Below, piece after piece: positions 42,216-52,011 of a stretch of DNA of 64,000 nucleotides. Position 1 is the stretch's first letter. The number at the start of each line of letters is the position of its first letter. The position numbers and the translations under genes are program-made. Origin of the DNA: Cylindrotheca closterium. Lineage: Eukaryota > Bacillariophyta > Bacillariophyceae > Bacillariales > Bacillariaceae. Below the pieces are notes generated by a model. That model did no database searches, was not told the DNA's origin, and was given only the letters and a program-made list of their open reading frames with translations. Location of the stretch: contig CAKOGP040001969.1 of the NCBI GenBank assembly GCA_933822405.4, forward strand, positions 185,452 to 249,451, read 5' to 3'.

Positions 42216-42886
42216 GCTCGTGTTCTATTCCTTATTCTGCTTTTAGAATCATCAATTTCTAGGTATCAAGAACTCTATGGTTCCAATTGTGAAATAACTA
42301 TTACAGCAAAACGCAAAACCTTGTTATGAAACTACGTATATTACCGCAACGAATGATGAACCGGGATTGGAAGCATCCTTGTTGGAAGTATTACTGTAGA
42401 GTTTCGCTGGCGTCAGCGGCGACGTGCGCAAGCAAAGGAATTAGATATACGCGCGTATTATTCTCGCACTTGTTACCTTTTTTGCCCACTTCCTCCCGGC
42501 GCGGGCCCGTCCAAGGGGAGAGCATAGAGTTATGCAATACCTTTTTGGGACACGTGGGAAAAGAAGACCGGCAATTTTGTACATATATAAAAAAGGCGGG
42601 GAACGGAAATAAACGAAAGAAGTGCAGTAATATCTTCGCCGCACAATGATCCGTTTCGGATGGATTTTCACTCCATCACAGAAAACAGGCTTTGGAAGGG
42701 CGCAATGACACCGACATGCATCCAAGTCAAATTGAAATATGAAGGCAAATAAAAAGAGTAATAGGTATAATACTATATCTGTGTAGTCCTAGTTGAATGC
42801 AGAAAATTGATTTTCTTCTACCGAAAACTTGTGCGCTGGCTGTGCTTGTAGCTGTTGGCTTACAATGATCGTTCTTTTTATAGTTT
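42216..42886. other. Gene-free stretch
   Basis: The promoter side of paralog 2, then 500 bp with no recognised feature. TATA-like tacatatataaaaaagg at 42580-42596 is not tied to any ORF I trust. Confidence 0.4.
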
Positions 42887-43555
42887 TCAGTAGTGCGTCG
42901 CTGAATGCGGTTTACCTCTCGTGCCCATCATGAGAAGAATAGTCCCAATAGAATAACAATAGCATTGTTGAATGTACTCATGCAGCAATTGCCAATGTTG
43001 TGGCGTTCCTCCTTGCAATCGCAGTTGCATGCTCTGGAACGACGGCTCTCTTATTATTTGTTCCAATACTAAGCCTGAGAAACACAATTTCTGTTCGTGA
43101 GTTCTTTGTCCTTCCTCTTGGGCTTCGATAGAGCTTTCCTGCGATATATGTTGGCATGACATTGCGATCGCCTCCAGATCATTGATCCCTTCTTCATACT
43201 GGCGATTTTGCTCTTTGAGGACACAATATAATCGAGAATCTTGAAGCATTATCCTGATCTGCTATACGTATGCCCATGGTCGTGGTAATCGACATTTTCT
43301 CCTGTTCGGCTTTCAAATTTAGAATGCCCAACTTTCGGAAGGTCTGAAGTCTTCGCGGCTGTACCAGGCCGCTTCACGGTCTTCCTTGTTAGGCATTGGA
43401 TACATCCTCACCTTGGCTGAAGGATAAAATTGAACTTCGGCGCCTCCTGATTCTTGATATAATCCATTTTTTTTCGTGGATGTTTGCAAAAGGAAGACAG
43501 GAACGATTGGAAAGATTTTGTAACAGTCGTAAGAATCTTTGAAACACAGGTTATT
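42887..43555 (-). pseudogene. Broken or unusually spliced diatom WYS...EEF-type protein gene
   Basis: A frame open from about 43555 to 43319 encodes EVQFYPSAKVRMYPMPNKED and REAAWYSREDFR (about 43345-43445), matching a signature common in diatom proteins (VxFxxxVxVxxxP...E..AxWYSxEEF). The matching downstream half is the ORF 43249-42887 (MLQDSRLYCVLKEQNRQYEE, then a helical Glu/Gln-rich stretch) in the same frame, but separated by 60-70 bp with three stops (TAA, TGA, TAG). I found no GT-AG pair that joins the two correctly, and no good ATG before the first half. So this is probably a decayed gene, or one with a noncanonical or longer intron. No function is assigned. Confidence 0.45.
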
Positions 43556-44128
43556 AAGCCCCTATTTATTTATCTCATAAAGGTGGATGTTCAAGCCCCT
43601 ATACATACCCTTACAGGTAGTATTAAAATACGACTCCTCCGACTTTTGACTAGCAGTAAGATGTTGTGGCTGACGAACAACAGCTGGAAACATGAAAGGC
43701 TGACCCTCTGTATCATAATCTCCTTGTTTGAATGAATCAATCAGGTAGTACTGCACGGCTGGCTGCAGATTCTGCTGGGTTCCAACTGAGTGTCTATGAA
43801 GGGGCAAGAAGGGTAGTCATGGTGGTATCCGAAGGCAAAGTACTGTAAGGTCTACGGTCCTGATGGTACCGGCACCGAGCGACGCTAGTGCTCAGTCGAA
43901 AATACTGTATCAAGTTTACACATTCCTGCCCAAATCGTTACTCTGGCATTGGTCTCCACCATCTTTTCATTGCTTCGCAGCATCATGTCAAAAGCATGCA
44001 CTACGACAGTCGAAATTCATCACTTCTAAATAACCAGTATAATCGAAGTATTGCAAGTGTTACACCACATTTATTATTTGTTCAATACAAAACAACTTGT
44101 TCAGCTCCTAGCATCGCCCGTTCAATTC
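43556..44128. other. Gene-free stretch downstream of glutamine synthetase
   Basis: 3' flank of the glutamine synthetase gene and unassigned DNA; short ORFs lack recognised motifs. Nothing else seen. Confidence 0.4.
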
Positions 44129-45570
44129 TTAGGCCTCCTCCTTGTCCAAAGGAGTGATTTCAGGAGCCTCGGGTCCCATGATGGTCGACATGATCTTTCC
44201 ACTGACCAAGTAAGGGTCACAGTTGGAAGAAGGTCTACGGTCCTCAAAGTATCCCTTTCCTTCGTCCCAGGTGTCACGTCCGATTCGGACCGAGGCTCCA
44301 CGGTTGGCAACACCAAAAGTGAAATCGTTAATGGAGGCAGTCTCGAATTTTCCGGTCAATCGAAGTTCGTTTCCTTCTCCGTAAATGGCAATGTGTTCGG
44401 CGTGCTTCTCGCCCAACTTGTAGATGGCCTTCTTGATTACCTCAAGCCCACCTTCTTCTCTCATTGATTTGGTGGAAACGTTGGTGTGCATACCGGCACC
44501 ATTCCAGTCTCCCTCGACGATTGGCTTGGGGTGAAGCGTGCAGTAGACTTGGAAGTCTTCACAGACTCGTTGCAGGATGTATCGGGACATCATAAGTTGG
44601 TCACCAGCATCAATTCCGACGCATGGTCCGACTTGGTATTCTTGTTGTCCAGGCATGACCTCTCCGTTGGTCCCAGAGATGGTGATTCCGGCGTAAAGGG
44701 CAGCCTTGTACATGGCGTCAACGATGGCTCGTCCAAAAGAGTTCTCTGGACCGACCGAGCAGTAGTAGGGACCTTGGGCACGGCTGGGCATGCCACCTTC
44801 GGGCCAACCAAGGGGTGTGCGCTCATCCAAGTTGAAGAGGGTGAATTCTTGTTCCATTCCGAACCAGACTTCTTCGTCGTCCATGCCTTCAAATGCCTTG
44901 GCGGCTGAGGATTAGAAAGAAAAAAATCAAAGAGTGGAAGGAAATGAATGGGTGAGCAAAGCGTATTGATTGGAGCAAAATGATTGAGTTTCCAAGACGG
45001 ATGCAGATGACGAGCGGAATACTAATGCAAAGCAGTGTCTTGACGACCAATCGACGTCTAGTCCTTGTCATCATTATGTTGTTGTTGTGACTTACCAAAA
45101 GCACGGTTGTTGGTTTCCAAAGGTTCTCCAGCGGGAGTGTAGGTATCGCACATGACAAGGATATTGTCGATTCCGTCAGAGCGAGGGCGGAAGGGGTCCT
45201 TGAAGATACGGCATGGACGGAGGATGACCTCGGAGTCGTCACCTGGAGCTTGGTCGGTGGAAGATCCATCAAAGTTCCACTTTGGCAAGCTTTCGACAGA
45301 CTTTCCCTTGGCAGCAGGAAGAGTACGAGTCTTGGAACGCGTATTTCCAACGGCATCGGTCCACACGTACTCGGCAAGGATGCTGTCCTCAGGGAAAGGA
45401 AGAGAGTTGTATTTGGCAATGACGGCAGGATCCAAAGAGGACTGTCCGGTGGTCTTGGAAAGGACACCAGCGTTCAAGGAAGTAGACAGCTTGGGTGCCA
45501 TGGCAGGGGCAAAGGCCAAAGATTGGGCGGCAAAGCCGAGAGCAAAAACAAGGGAGGAGGTAAACTTCAT
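44129..45570 (-). CDS. GSII: Glutamine synthetase type II, plastid-targeted, spliced, 416 aa
   Basis: Exons 45570-45096 and 44904-44129 with a 191-bp intron (GTAAGT ... CTCAG); the join reads [20 protein letters not shown] at 45570 opens [20 protein letters not shown] followed by APAMAP: a signal peptide ending in the A-F-A-P type cleavage motif that diatoms use to send proteins through the ER into complex plastids. The enzyme body has [17 protein letters not shown] (the Asp-loop latch), the metal-binding [34 protein letters not shown] and [10 protein letters not shown] with the active-site Arg. It makes glutamine from glutamate, ammonium and ATP, assimilating nitrate-derived and photorespiratory ammonium in the chloroplast. 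A large transposon lies 152 bp upstream of the ATG and may have displaced promoter elements. Confidence 0.96.
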
Positions 45571-45721
45571 GATGAGGAGTGTGTACCGGTCGGTAGTATT
45601 CAAAATTATGTGACGACAAATGCCGACGACGGAATCAATCGAACGGATGGCAGAAAATTGATGGATCTTCCAAATTCCGGCAGAGGAAATACAGGAAGCG
45701 GTAAAAGAAGGAAAAAACAAA
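45571..45721. promoter_or_regulatory. Remaining promoter of the glutamine synthetase gene
   Basis: 151 bp between the GSII start codon and the proposed left end of the transposon. It holds any core promoter and 5' UTR. No clear TATA box is seen. Confidence 0.4.
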
Positions 45722-45974
45722 AGGCAGGTATCGTATAATCTTGGTCAACAAATTTGCTTGCGTCTACCAGTTTCTACATACGGTACGTGACGGGAGCAGG
45801 TCCCATATCCAGGTTACTTAGATTTCAAAAAAGGCGAATCAAAAATATTGTTCGTCACGGAGAAACTCACCAATGCTACAGGCAAAAAAATTTCACACAC
45901 ATCAAAACCCAAGTCGCAGCTCAAATGCGCTATAACTTTGGTGACAACGAGAAGTAAGAGAGAGGCCTTGAACC

Positions 45975-48900
45975 ATGGCACGAGGACGGCCTTCAGGAAG
46001 CAAGAACAAATCAGGTCATTCGGCCGGAGGAGATAGAAGATCAAGGAAGTACAAGAAACGATTGGAAGAAGAAAAAGGGGAACAACAACGACGCACCGAT
46101 AATTTTTTCAAACAGAGAAAGAAAGCAGTGGATCCTCCCAAATGGACAGATCATCCAGTATGCGAAAAAAACTTTGAAGAATCGCAAAGAATGCTTGCAG
46201 AAGTGCTTGATCACCCGTCAATGCCCAAAGGGAAAAATGTGCCTACACTTGGTATCATTGACTCTACATCCGACAATTGGAATGTCACCTATGACACTTC
46301 GCCTACTACAGACAATGAAGCCAAATACTACAGAAGGTCGATTATGCCTCCCAAAGGCACGCCATTGCAAGCATTTCTTGATCATGCGAAGGGTCAGATT
46401 GAAAACAATGGCCTCTGGAAGTGCCGCCAATACTACTATCGGACGCTTGAGTCACCATTGACATGTGGCCTTGGGTCGTCGCCAGCTCCAGACAAGTTCT
46501 ATTTGCCAGATATGGTTCGGATTTGGAAACCCAAGGAACAGTTCCACAGCATTCAGTTTGATTACAAGTGCCCCCACTGCAAATCTTGTTCCATAGAACA
46601 CAACGCACAGACTTGGCGGCCAGCATTTGAGCACAATGAGATCAGATGGGTCTATTGCCATCGCTTGCTCTGCAAAGATTGTAATGCTATGTTTAGTTCA
46701 ACTGATCCTTCTTTCCTTGGAATGCTCCCCACAAGCATTGCAGAAAGCTTTGAGTTTGTCTTCCCGCCACAAGGACCTGGGGTGCATCGAGTCATGCTTC
46801 GTCGGTTGTCACTGCAAATAGACAATCATGTCCTTTTTGGAGCATGGGCCCGTGAGGTCAATGATCTCTTGTGGGAAAAGTACTTTCAAAAGTGCAATCA
46901 GTACTATGAAGTCTTAAATGATTGGCTTGCAAAGTGGCCGTCACCTTCCTGCTATGACAGCACGGTGCCTTTGCATGCAAGGGATGGAAAGGGACAATAT
47001 GATGGCCGACCGATTGTCCCCTACTCAGCATTTGGTGCAGCTGGGCATCATAATGGAATCATGATGACAGAAGGCCTGGCAAAGACACTGTTTCGGCTTG
47101 TAGAAGGCGGCAAGAGATTTCAATATAATCAGAATTCTTTTGCCGCATGGCACGATGGCGGCTTGCGAGCTGATGACACCTTCAAGCTTCCGAAGAAGGT
47201 GTATGTGACAACATCGGGAGGGAACCGGGTGAAGCCTTATGCTTCTGTACTGACTTTGCTATCACAGTGCGGAAAGATTGTTGCTGCTGTCTGGAAGACA
47301 AGCATGTCCCACGCTGCAAATAGGCTTATTCTGCCGGGACTTAAGATTGCAAGGGACCATGTTGGCGCGCCACCTTTACGTCTACTCCAAACAGACAATT
47401 CTATAGGGGAACAAGCACCTTACTATGAAGTATTTCCAGAACTGGAGCAGGGCACAGTGGCTCGTGCTTCACTGCCAATGATTGAAATACCGCCTGATGA
47501 CATTGTTTCTTTTGATGTTGGCAGTGTCTTCAATGCTTACATCTTGACGCTAATAGACATCTTCATTCAGCATGAGGATCAAGAAATCTACTATGGTTTG
47601 GATACAGAGTTTGAGAGAGACAGCAAACTTACAGTATTGTCGCTGGCATTCCCTCAGTCATTGAGAGGATCAGAACTAGGAACAACAATCCCTATTGCCA
47701 TTGTCATTCACCTACACAAGATTGGCAAGGAGCAGTTCCCTGCTGACTTAAAGCGCCTCTTGGAGCTTCCAAGTATGATTCCAACCGGACGCTTGATTGG
47801 AGGTGATTGTAAGAAGCTAGAGGAACAGTATGGTATTAAGTTCAACAGAATGATTGAGCTAGGTAACTTGTGTCGATTGGACAATGGTGAGCTTTCAAGC
47901 TTTTCCCTTTGCAACTTGATGAAAGTGTACCTCCAGTGCATGTACCCGATGAACAAGTCAGCTGCGCAGTTGTCTAGCTATGCAAAACCAACACTGACAC
48001 CTACAGACAAACAATACTGCGCACTTGATGCAGTGGTCTCACTATGGGTTTTTCACCGGACGGTAGAATCATTAGCAAATGGCATTGGTAATCAACATCC
48101 AACTTTGCAGGTTGGGAAACGGTGTACGGTGACACATAATGCAAAAGACATTGCTTTTGGGCATCTGATCTTTGTTGGTGCCGGAGGCGAACAGATGCGG
48201 TGGGGTGGTATGACATTGGGCAGAAGGGACTGCCTTGTTGCTATTGAAAGTCTTATCGACGAAGACTTTGAACCAAAACGAAGGAACTCGACTTGGCCAG
48301 CAACTGCAGAGACAATGAGAGAGCTTCACAACAATGTTCCCAATTTAGGACTGGCAGTGGCTGCAACGCAAGTCAGGATCCATCTAGATGGCAGTGAATG
48401 CCAACCATCGAGCACACCGGAGATGCTAAGTGAGGCCACTATTCAATCCTTCCAAGTTGACAAGAGCTATCTTGATGTGCTTCTTTGGAAGGCAACTGAG
48501 GCAGTACCAATGGAAGACGGGGAAGATATTGATCTGCTGGTTGAGGGTGAAGAAACTGTGAGCAGCAGTGGGAAGACCAACAAGGGTGAGGCTGAGACTG
48601 GTGCATTGACAAACTCGCTGCGTGATCTTTTTCACCAGCTTCATTGCCTACCATTATCAAAAAAATCTCCGGCTATTGCACATGTTCTCCAGCTGGTTCT
48701 TGTTGCAACTTGGATCAGTGACGAAGAGGATTATGCAAATGTTGTTGAGGTCTTGCAAAACAAAGGCGAAGAGGATGTCGCTGTCCACGAGTTCCACAAT
48801 CGTGGCTACTGGCGGGAACGTGTTCGAAGAAACACACCATTGCCCCAGGATCATGCAAATAATATTCGAGTGGTGCAACATGAAATTTGGAGCAATTGTG

Positions 48901-50963
48901 GATTTGTCAGCATTAGAACCAAGGAGATAGCACAATGGTTTGATAAGTTTGCTGAAAATGCTGAGAATGGATTTTACTACATACCTCCAGATATGAGAAT
49001 GTACAGGATTGATAGGGTGGATTGTGATGGATTGAAGGTGTACACCACAGACTTTGGAACCAATCTCAACGAATCACTGCATCAGAAATACGCGGACTTG
49101 GTGGGACCATTTGCAGTGGGAGCCGAAACTGCAGATGTCCTGCTAGTCAACCGATCATTCCGTTTCAATATTGCTGTTGGAATATCAAAATACGGTGAGC
49201 CAGACTTTCATACTGAGCGACATGACATTGTTGATAAGACGCAGCACTGGATGATGCACATCTTTGCAACTTATGCTTGGCCAACACACAAGAACTTACT
49301 GGATTTCAGCCCACCAAAGAATGCCACTCTTGTAGGCCTTCGCCCACTTCCGCTTGATGAAAACCATGTGAGATATTCCAAGTTGCCAAATGCAGGTCTA
49401 ACGCCAGATCACAGATACTTGTCACAGAAACTGGGGGTCGAGATTGCACCAGTGCCTCTATCAACCAAAGATGAGTTCCAATTGTATACTTTCCACATCA
49501 GGGGGGTTGTTGCGATGTCAAGGAATCCAAACCAAAACGACTGGGATAATCTTGCAAGAAAGTTTCTTGAGAAGGCAAATGGAAAGACCATCTTTCCAAA
49601 GACAGAAGATCAATTGAAAAAATATTTCATTCATTGGAAACAGAACCAGTCCAAACGCCTCTTTGGAAAGGTGGTCAACATTAAAAACTCAAAAGTTTTC
49701 AAGCAACTCCAAAGCCAAAAGGCGTCCTCCATTTCAGTGATACACAAAACAAAACTACCAACACAAGTTGAAGGCACATACTATTCCCACAAGCAGCCTT
49801 TGGCCAACAAGGTAAATGTAGTGCCCCCAGATGTGGCGTACAATCAAATCAACCATGTGCCATTTGAATCCAAGCTGCAAAAGAAATCAAAACAGAAAAA
49901 GGGGCCAACCACAATTGAAGACCTACAGAAGAAGTCATCGAGGGACCTCAAACGGGTTGCTCATCGATGTGTTTGGTTTCCCTATTGTCAAAAGCAAGTA
50001 TGGGCCTGTGGGGGCAACAAATTTTCCAATTGCAAGTTCATCAATGAAGAACACAAAATCAACAAAAAGTCGAGTGCTGAGATCGACAAAAGAAGGAAGT
50101 TTGTCAGACTGGAGAAGGAGAAAGAAACTGCAACAAGGGCTCGAAAAAGGCAGAGGGTAATAAAGGGCATTGTGGCAAAAGCAAGGATACAAAAAAGCAA
50201 ATCAGGTTCTCACCTCAGAACGAAAGTGATTGAAGGAACCAAAACGTCCGAAGCCATTACAATTCCAGAAGAAGAGTATCTGAGCCAAAAATGTATTGTG
50301 TTAGGCAGTGGGAAAATCATTGCAGACACTTTGCTTCAGGCTCTTGCGACACCTACCGTTATGATTGATGATGAAGTTGTCAATGCATACCTATCCCTTC
50401 TTGTGGACTTGGCGCATTCCTCAAGAAGAAGAGCAGGCGTTGGGACAACTCAATCGGGGATCTGGCAAATGCTTACAAATCGTCACTACACATGGAGGGA
50501 AATCTATCCAAATCTGAATCGACCACACCGAGTGAATCTCATCCCAGCATTCTTTGGAAGCCGAGCGGCTGGGCATTGGGGAGCCCTAATCGTGGACAAT
50601 GAATGCTCACCTGGGCAAAGAAAGATTATCTATGTTGATAGTATATCATCTGTAAGAAAAGATAATTTCAACACAGTAAAACGATTGTTGAGACAGTGGG
50701 AGAGTGATACGAACAATTTTGTGCAAATTGACTCACCCAGCCAGGCCTCGGGCTCCAATGATTGTGCAGTGTACACTCTTGCTGCATGTGCTCACTACGT
50801 ATTCCGCACTGGCGATTTCCTGCCAACTTCATTTCAATTCCAAAATGGTATTAATGCAACCCGGTATGGTCGAGAGTGGAGACGCCATGTTCACAAGTCA
50901 ATCATGAACCAGAGGATTGATATGAGCGACCCCGTTCTCGGTTGGATGGTTCTTCGACCATAG
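45975..50963 (+). CDS. Transposase-like protein: zinc ribbon, DDE-type core split by a DEDDy exonuclease, C-terminal Ulp1 protease, 1662 aa
   Basis: ATG at 45975. The N-terminus RGRPSGSKNK is an AT-hook-like DNA contact, followed by a basic stretch. A zinc ribbon starts at Cys199-x2-Cys202 (YKCPHCKSC) and ends near LLCKDC. The RNase H-fold core supplies Asp400/401 (ADDTFKLPKKVYV), Asp474 (LLQTDN) and, much later, Glu1033 (NLNESLHQKY). Between the last two lies a 3'-5' exonuclease domain: Asp543/Glu545 (GLDTEFE), Asp611 (IGGDCKKL), Tyr681/Asp685 (YCALDA), a complete DEDDy site. A Cys cluster (RCVWFPYC, ACGGNKFSNC) follows near residue 1330. The end is a Ulp1/C48 cysteine protease: His1534 (GHWGAL), Asp1555 (YVDS), Gln1590 and Cys1597 (SNDCAVYTL). 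All catalytic residues are kept, so the protein may be active. The whole ORF has no intron. Confidence 0.8.
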   Translation: MARGRPSGSKNKSGHSAGGDRRSRKYKKRLEEEKGEQQRRTDNFFKQRKKAVDPPKWTDHPVCEKNFEESQRMLAEVLDHPSMPKGKNVPTLGIIDSTSDNWNVTYDTSPTTDNEAKYYRRSIMPPKGTPLQAFLDHAKGQIENNGLWKCRQYYYRTLESPLTCGLGSSPAPDKFYLPDMVRIWKPKEQFHSIQFDYKCPHCKSCSIEHNAQTWRPAFEHNEIRWVYCHRLLCKDCNAMFSSTDPSFLGMLPTSIAESFEFVFPPQGPGVHRVMLRRLSLQIDNHVLFGAWAREVNDLLWEKYFQKCNQYYEVLNDWLAKWPSPSCYDSTVPLHARDGKGQYDGRPIVPYSAFGAAGHHNGIMMTEGLAKTLFRLVEGGKRFQYNQNSFAAWHDGGLRADDTFKLPKKVYVTTSGGNRVKPYASVLTLLSQCGKIVAAVWKTSMSHAANRLILPGLKIARDHVGAPPLRLLQTDNSIGEQAPYYEVFPELEQGTVARASLPMIEIPPDDIVSFDVGSVFNAYILTLIDIFIQHEDQEIYYGLDTEFERDSKLTVLSLAFPQSLRGSELGTTIPIAIVIHLHKIGKEQFPADLKRLLELPSMIPTGRLIGGDCKKLEEQYGIKFNRMIELGNLCRLDNGELSSFSLCNLMKVYLQCMYPMNKSAAQLSSYAKPTLTPTDKQYCALDAVVSLWVFHRTVESLANGIGNQHPTLQVGKRCTVTHNAKDIAFGHLIFVGAGGEQMRWGGMTLGRRDCLVAIESLIDEDFEPKRRNSTWPATAETMRELHNNVPNLGLAVAATQVRIHLDGSECQPSSTPEMLSEATIQSFQVDKSYLDVLLWKATEAVPMEDGEDIDLLVEGEETVSSSGKTNKGEAETGALTNSLRDLFHQLHCLPLSKKSPAIAHVLQLVLVATWISDEEDYANVVEVLQNKGEEDVAVHEFHNRGYWRERVRRNTPLPQDHANNIRVVQHEIWSNCGFVSIRTKEIAQWFDKFAENAENGFYYIPPDMRMYRIDRVDCDGLKVYTTDFGTNLNESLHQKYADLVGPFAVGAETADVLLVNRSFRFNIAVGISKYGEPDFHTERHDIVDKTQHWMMHIFATYAWPTHKNLLDFSPPKNATLVGLRPLPLDENHVRYSKLPNAGLTPDHRYLSQKLGVEIAPVPLSTKDEFQLYTFHIRGVVAMSRNPNQNDWDNLARKFLEKANGKTIFPKTEDQLKKYFIHWKQNQSKRLFGKVVNIKNSKVFKQLQSQKASSISVIHKTKLPTQVEGTYYSHKQPLANKVNVVPPDVAYNQINHVPFESKLQKKSKQKKGPTTIEDLQKKSSRDLKRVAHRCVWFPYCQKQVWACGGNKFSNCKFINEEHKINKKSSAEIDKRRKFVRLEKEKETATRARKRQRVIKGIVAKARIQKSKSGSHLRTKVIEGTKTSEAITIPEEEYLSQKCIVLGSGKIIADTLLQALATPTVMIDDEVVNAYLSLLVDLAHSSRRRAGVGTTQSGIWQMLTNRHYTWREIYPNLNRPHRVNLIPAFFGSRAAGHWGALIVDNECSPGQRKIIYVDSISSVRKDNFNTVKRLLRQWESDTNNFVQIDSPSQASGSNDCAVYTLAACAHYVFRTGDFLPTSFQFQNGINATRYGREWRRHVHKSIMNQRIDMSDPVLGWMVLRP

Positions 50964-51077
50964 AATAGGAGATAAATTAGAAATGTTCTAAATCTCATTT
51001 GACAGGATTACTAGTCTTCCAATCCAACGTTTCACGCAAAGTACTTACAGCAGAATGACAAGTAGGTAGTAACAACG

Positions 51078-51530
51078 ATACCTTCTTGTTTTGTCTTGCT
51101 GCGGTATTGAATGCAAATGCTTCGACCGACCATCGAAAAGGCAAAGCACCTTGAATCTCAATTAAGCAGTGCAGTAGCAAGATAAATCCCACTCCGCTTC
51201 TGCTTTCAAGTGGATTGTTAGATTTATCAATACCTTCTTGTTTTGTCTTCCTGCGGTATTGAATGCAAACGCTTCAACCGACCATCGAAAAGGCAAAGCA
51301 CCTTGAATCTCAATTAAGCAGTGTAGTAGCAAGATAAATCCCACTCCGCTTCTGCTTTCAAGTGGATTGTTGGATTTATCGATACCTTCTTGTCTTGTCT
51401 TCCTGCGGTGTTGAATGCAAACGCTTCGACCGACCATCGAAAAGGCAAAGCACCTCGAATCTCAATTAAGCAGTGCAGTAGCAAGATAAATCCCACCCCG
51501 CTTCTGCTTTCAAGTGGATTGTTGGATCGC
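51078..51530. repeat. Three tandem copies of a 151-152 bp repeat
   Basis: Units beginning accttcttgt near 51081, 51232 and 51384, each running through ttgaatgcaaa.gcttc, gaccgaccatcgaaaaggc and cttctgctttcaagtggatt. They are more than 90% alike by eye. They lie between the transposase ORF and the right end of its element, where subterminal transposase-binding arrays are often found. Confidence 0.9.
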
Positions 51531-51940
51531 TGCATTCTGATCAAACGGCGCCTCCTGTACACAAATCGAGAGCGCCGATGCCGATTTGTTACTTGTTGGA
51601 GGCTGGCGATCGTAGTGTTGTCAATTGAACCAATGATGATGATGATGCTTGCAACCAGCTCCCGTCAAAAACGGTACGAAAACGGACGAAAAATGCCTCT
51701 GCTACAGTCATATCCGGGTCGCTTAGCGGCTCTATTTTTTGAAATCAAATATTATTCGTCTGTTCTTCGATCTTTGGTGATTCCAAGCGGAAATGTGCCG
51801 TCATCGTAGGGGTAGTATGAAAAATACGGCGATTTTCAAATATTCATCACCTATTTTATGGAATACCTGCCGAAACAAACACGTCAGTAATCCATTGCAG
51901 CGTTTATATACGTCTACTTTTCAACCAAAGCACAGCTGAT

Positions 51941-52011
51941 TCTCCTGTAGTGAAGTGGTTATCACTCTTGACTTTGAATCAAGCATCCCAAGTTCGAATC
52001 TTGGCAGGAGA
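51941..52011 (+). tRNA. trnQ-UUG: tRNA-Gln (anticodon TTG)
   Basis: The 71 bases fold into a full cloverleaf: acceptor tctcctg/caggaga, D stem gtga/tcac, anticodon stem cttga/tcaag with loop ctttgaa (anticodon TTG, reading CAA), T stem ccaag/cttgg with loop ttcgaat. Box A (tagtgaagtgg) and box B (gttcgaatc) are good RNA polymerase III promoters. There is no intron and no encoded CCA, as in eukaryotic genes. A T-rich terminator (52016 onward) follows, and the TATA-like tttatatacg lies about 38 bp upstream. Confidence 0.95.

Larger units (their letters stand above)
45722..51872. mobile_element. Large DNA transposon carrying a transposase-exonuclease-Ulp1 gene
   Basis: Proposed ends: ggcaggtat at 45723-45731 and its reverse complement atacctgcc at 51863-51871. 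Extending inward, 13 of 16 positions match (ggcaggtatcgtataa against ggcaggtattccataa), and aaacaaa flanks both sides (45715-45721 and 51873-51879) as a 7-bp target duplication. The flanks are A-rich, so the duplication could be chance. Between the ends lie the 1662-codon ORF and a 3 x 151-bp repeat, both plausible element parts. The ORF is intact, so the insertion may be young. The element sits between the GSII gene and a tRNA-Gln gene. Confidence 0.6.

Noticed and set aside
45800..51780. Loose direct similarity of 45806-45860 (catatccaggttactta...) to 51710-51770 (catatccgggtcgctta...)
   Set aside because: Gapped, and only about two-thirds alike by eye; direct orientation inside the proposed element ends makes it unlikely to be a boundary.
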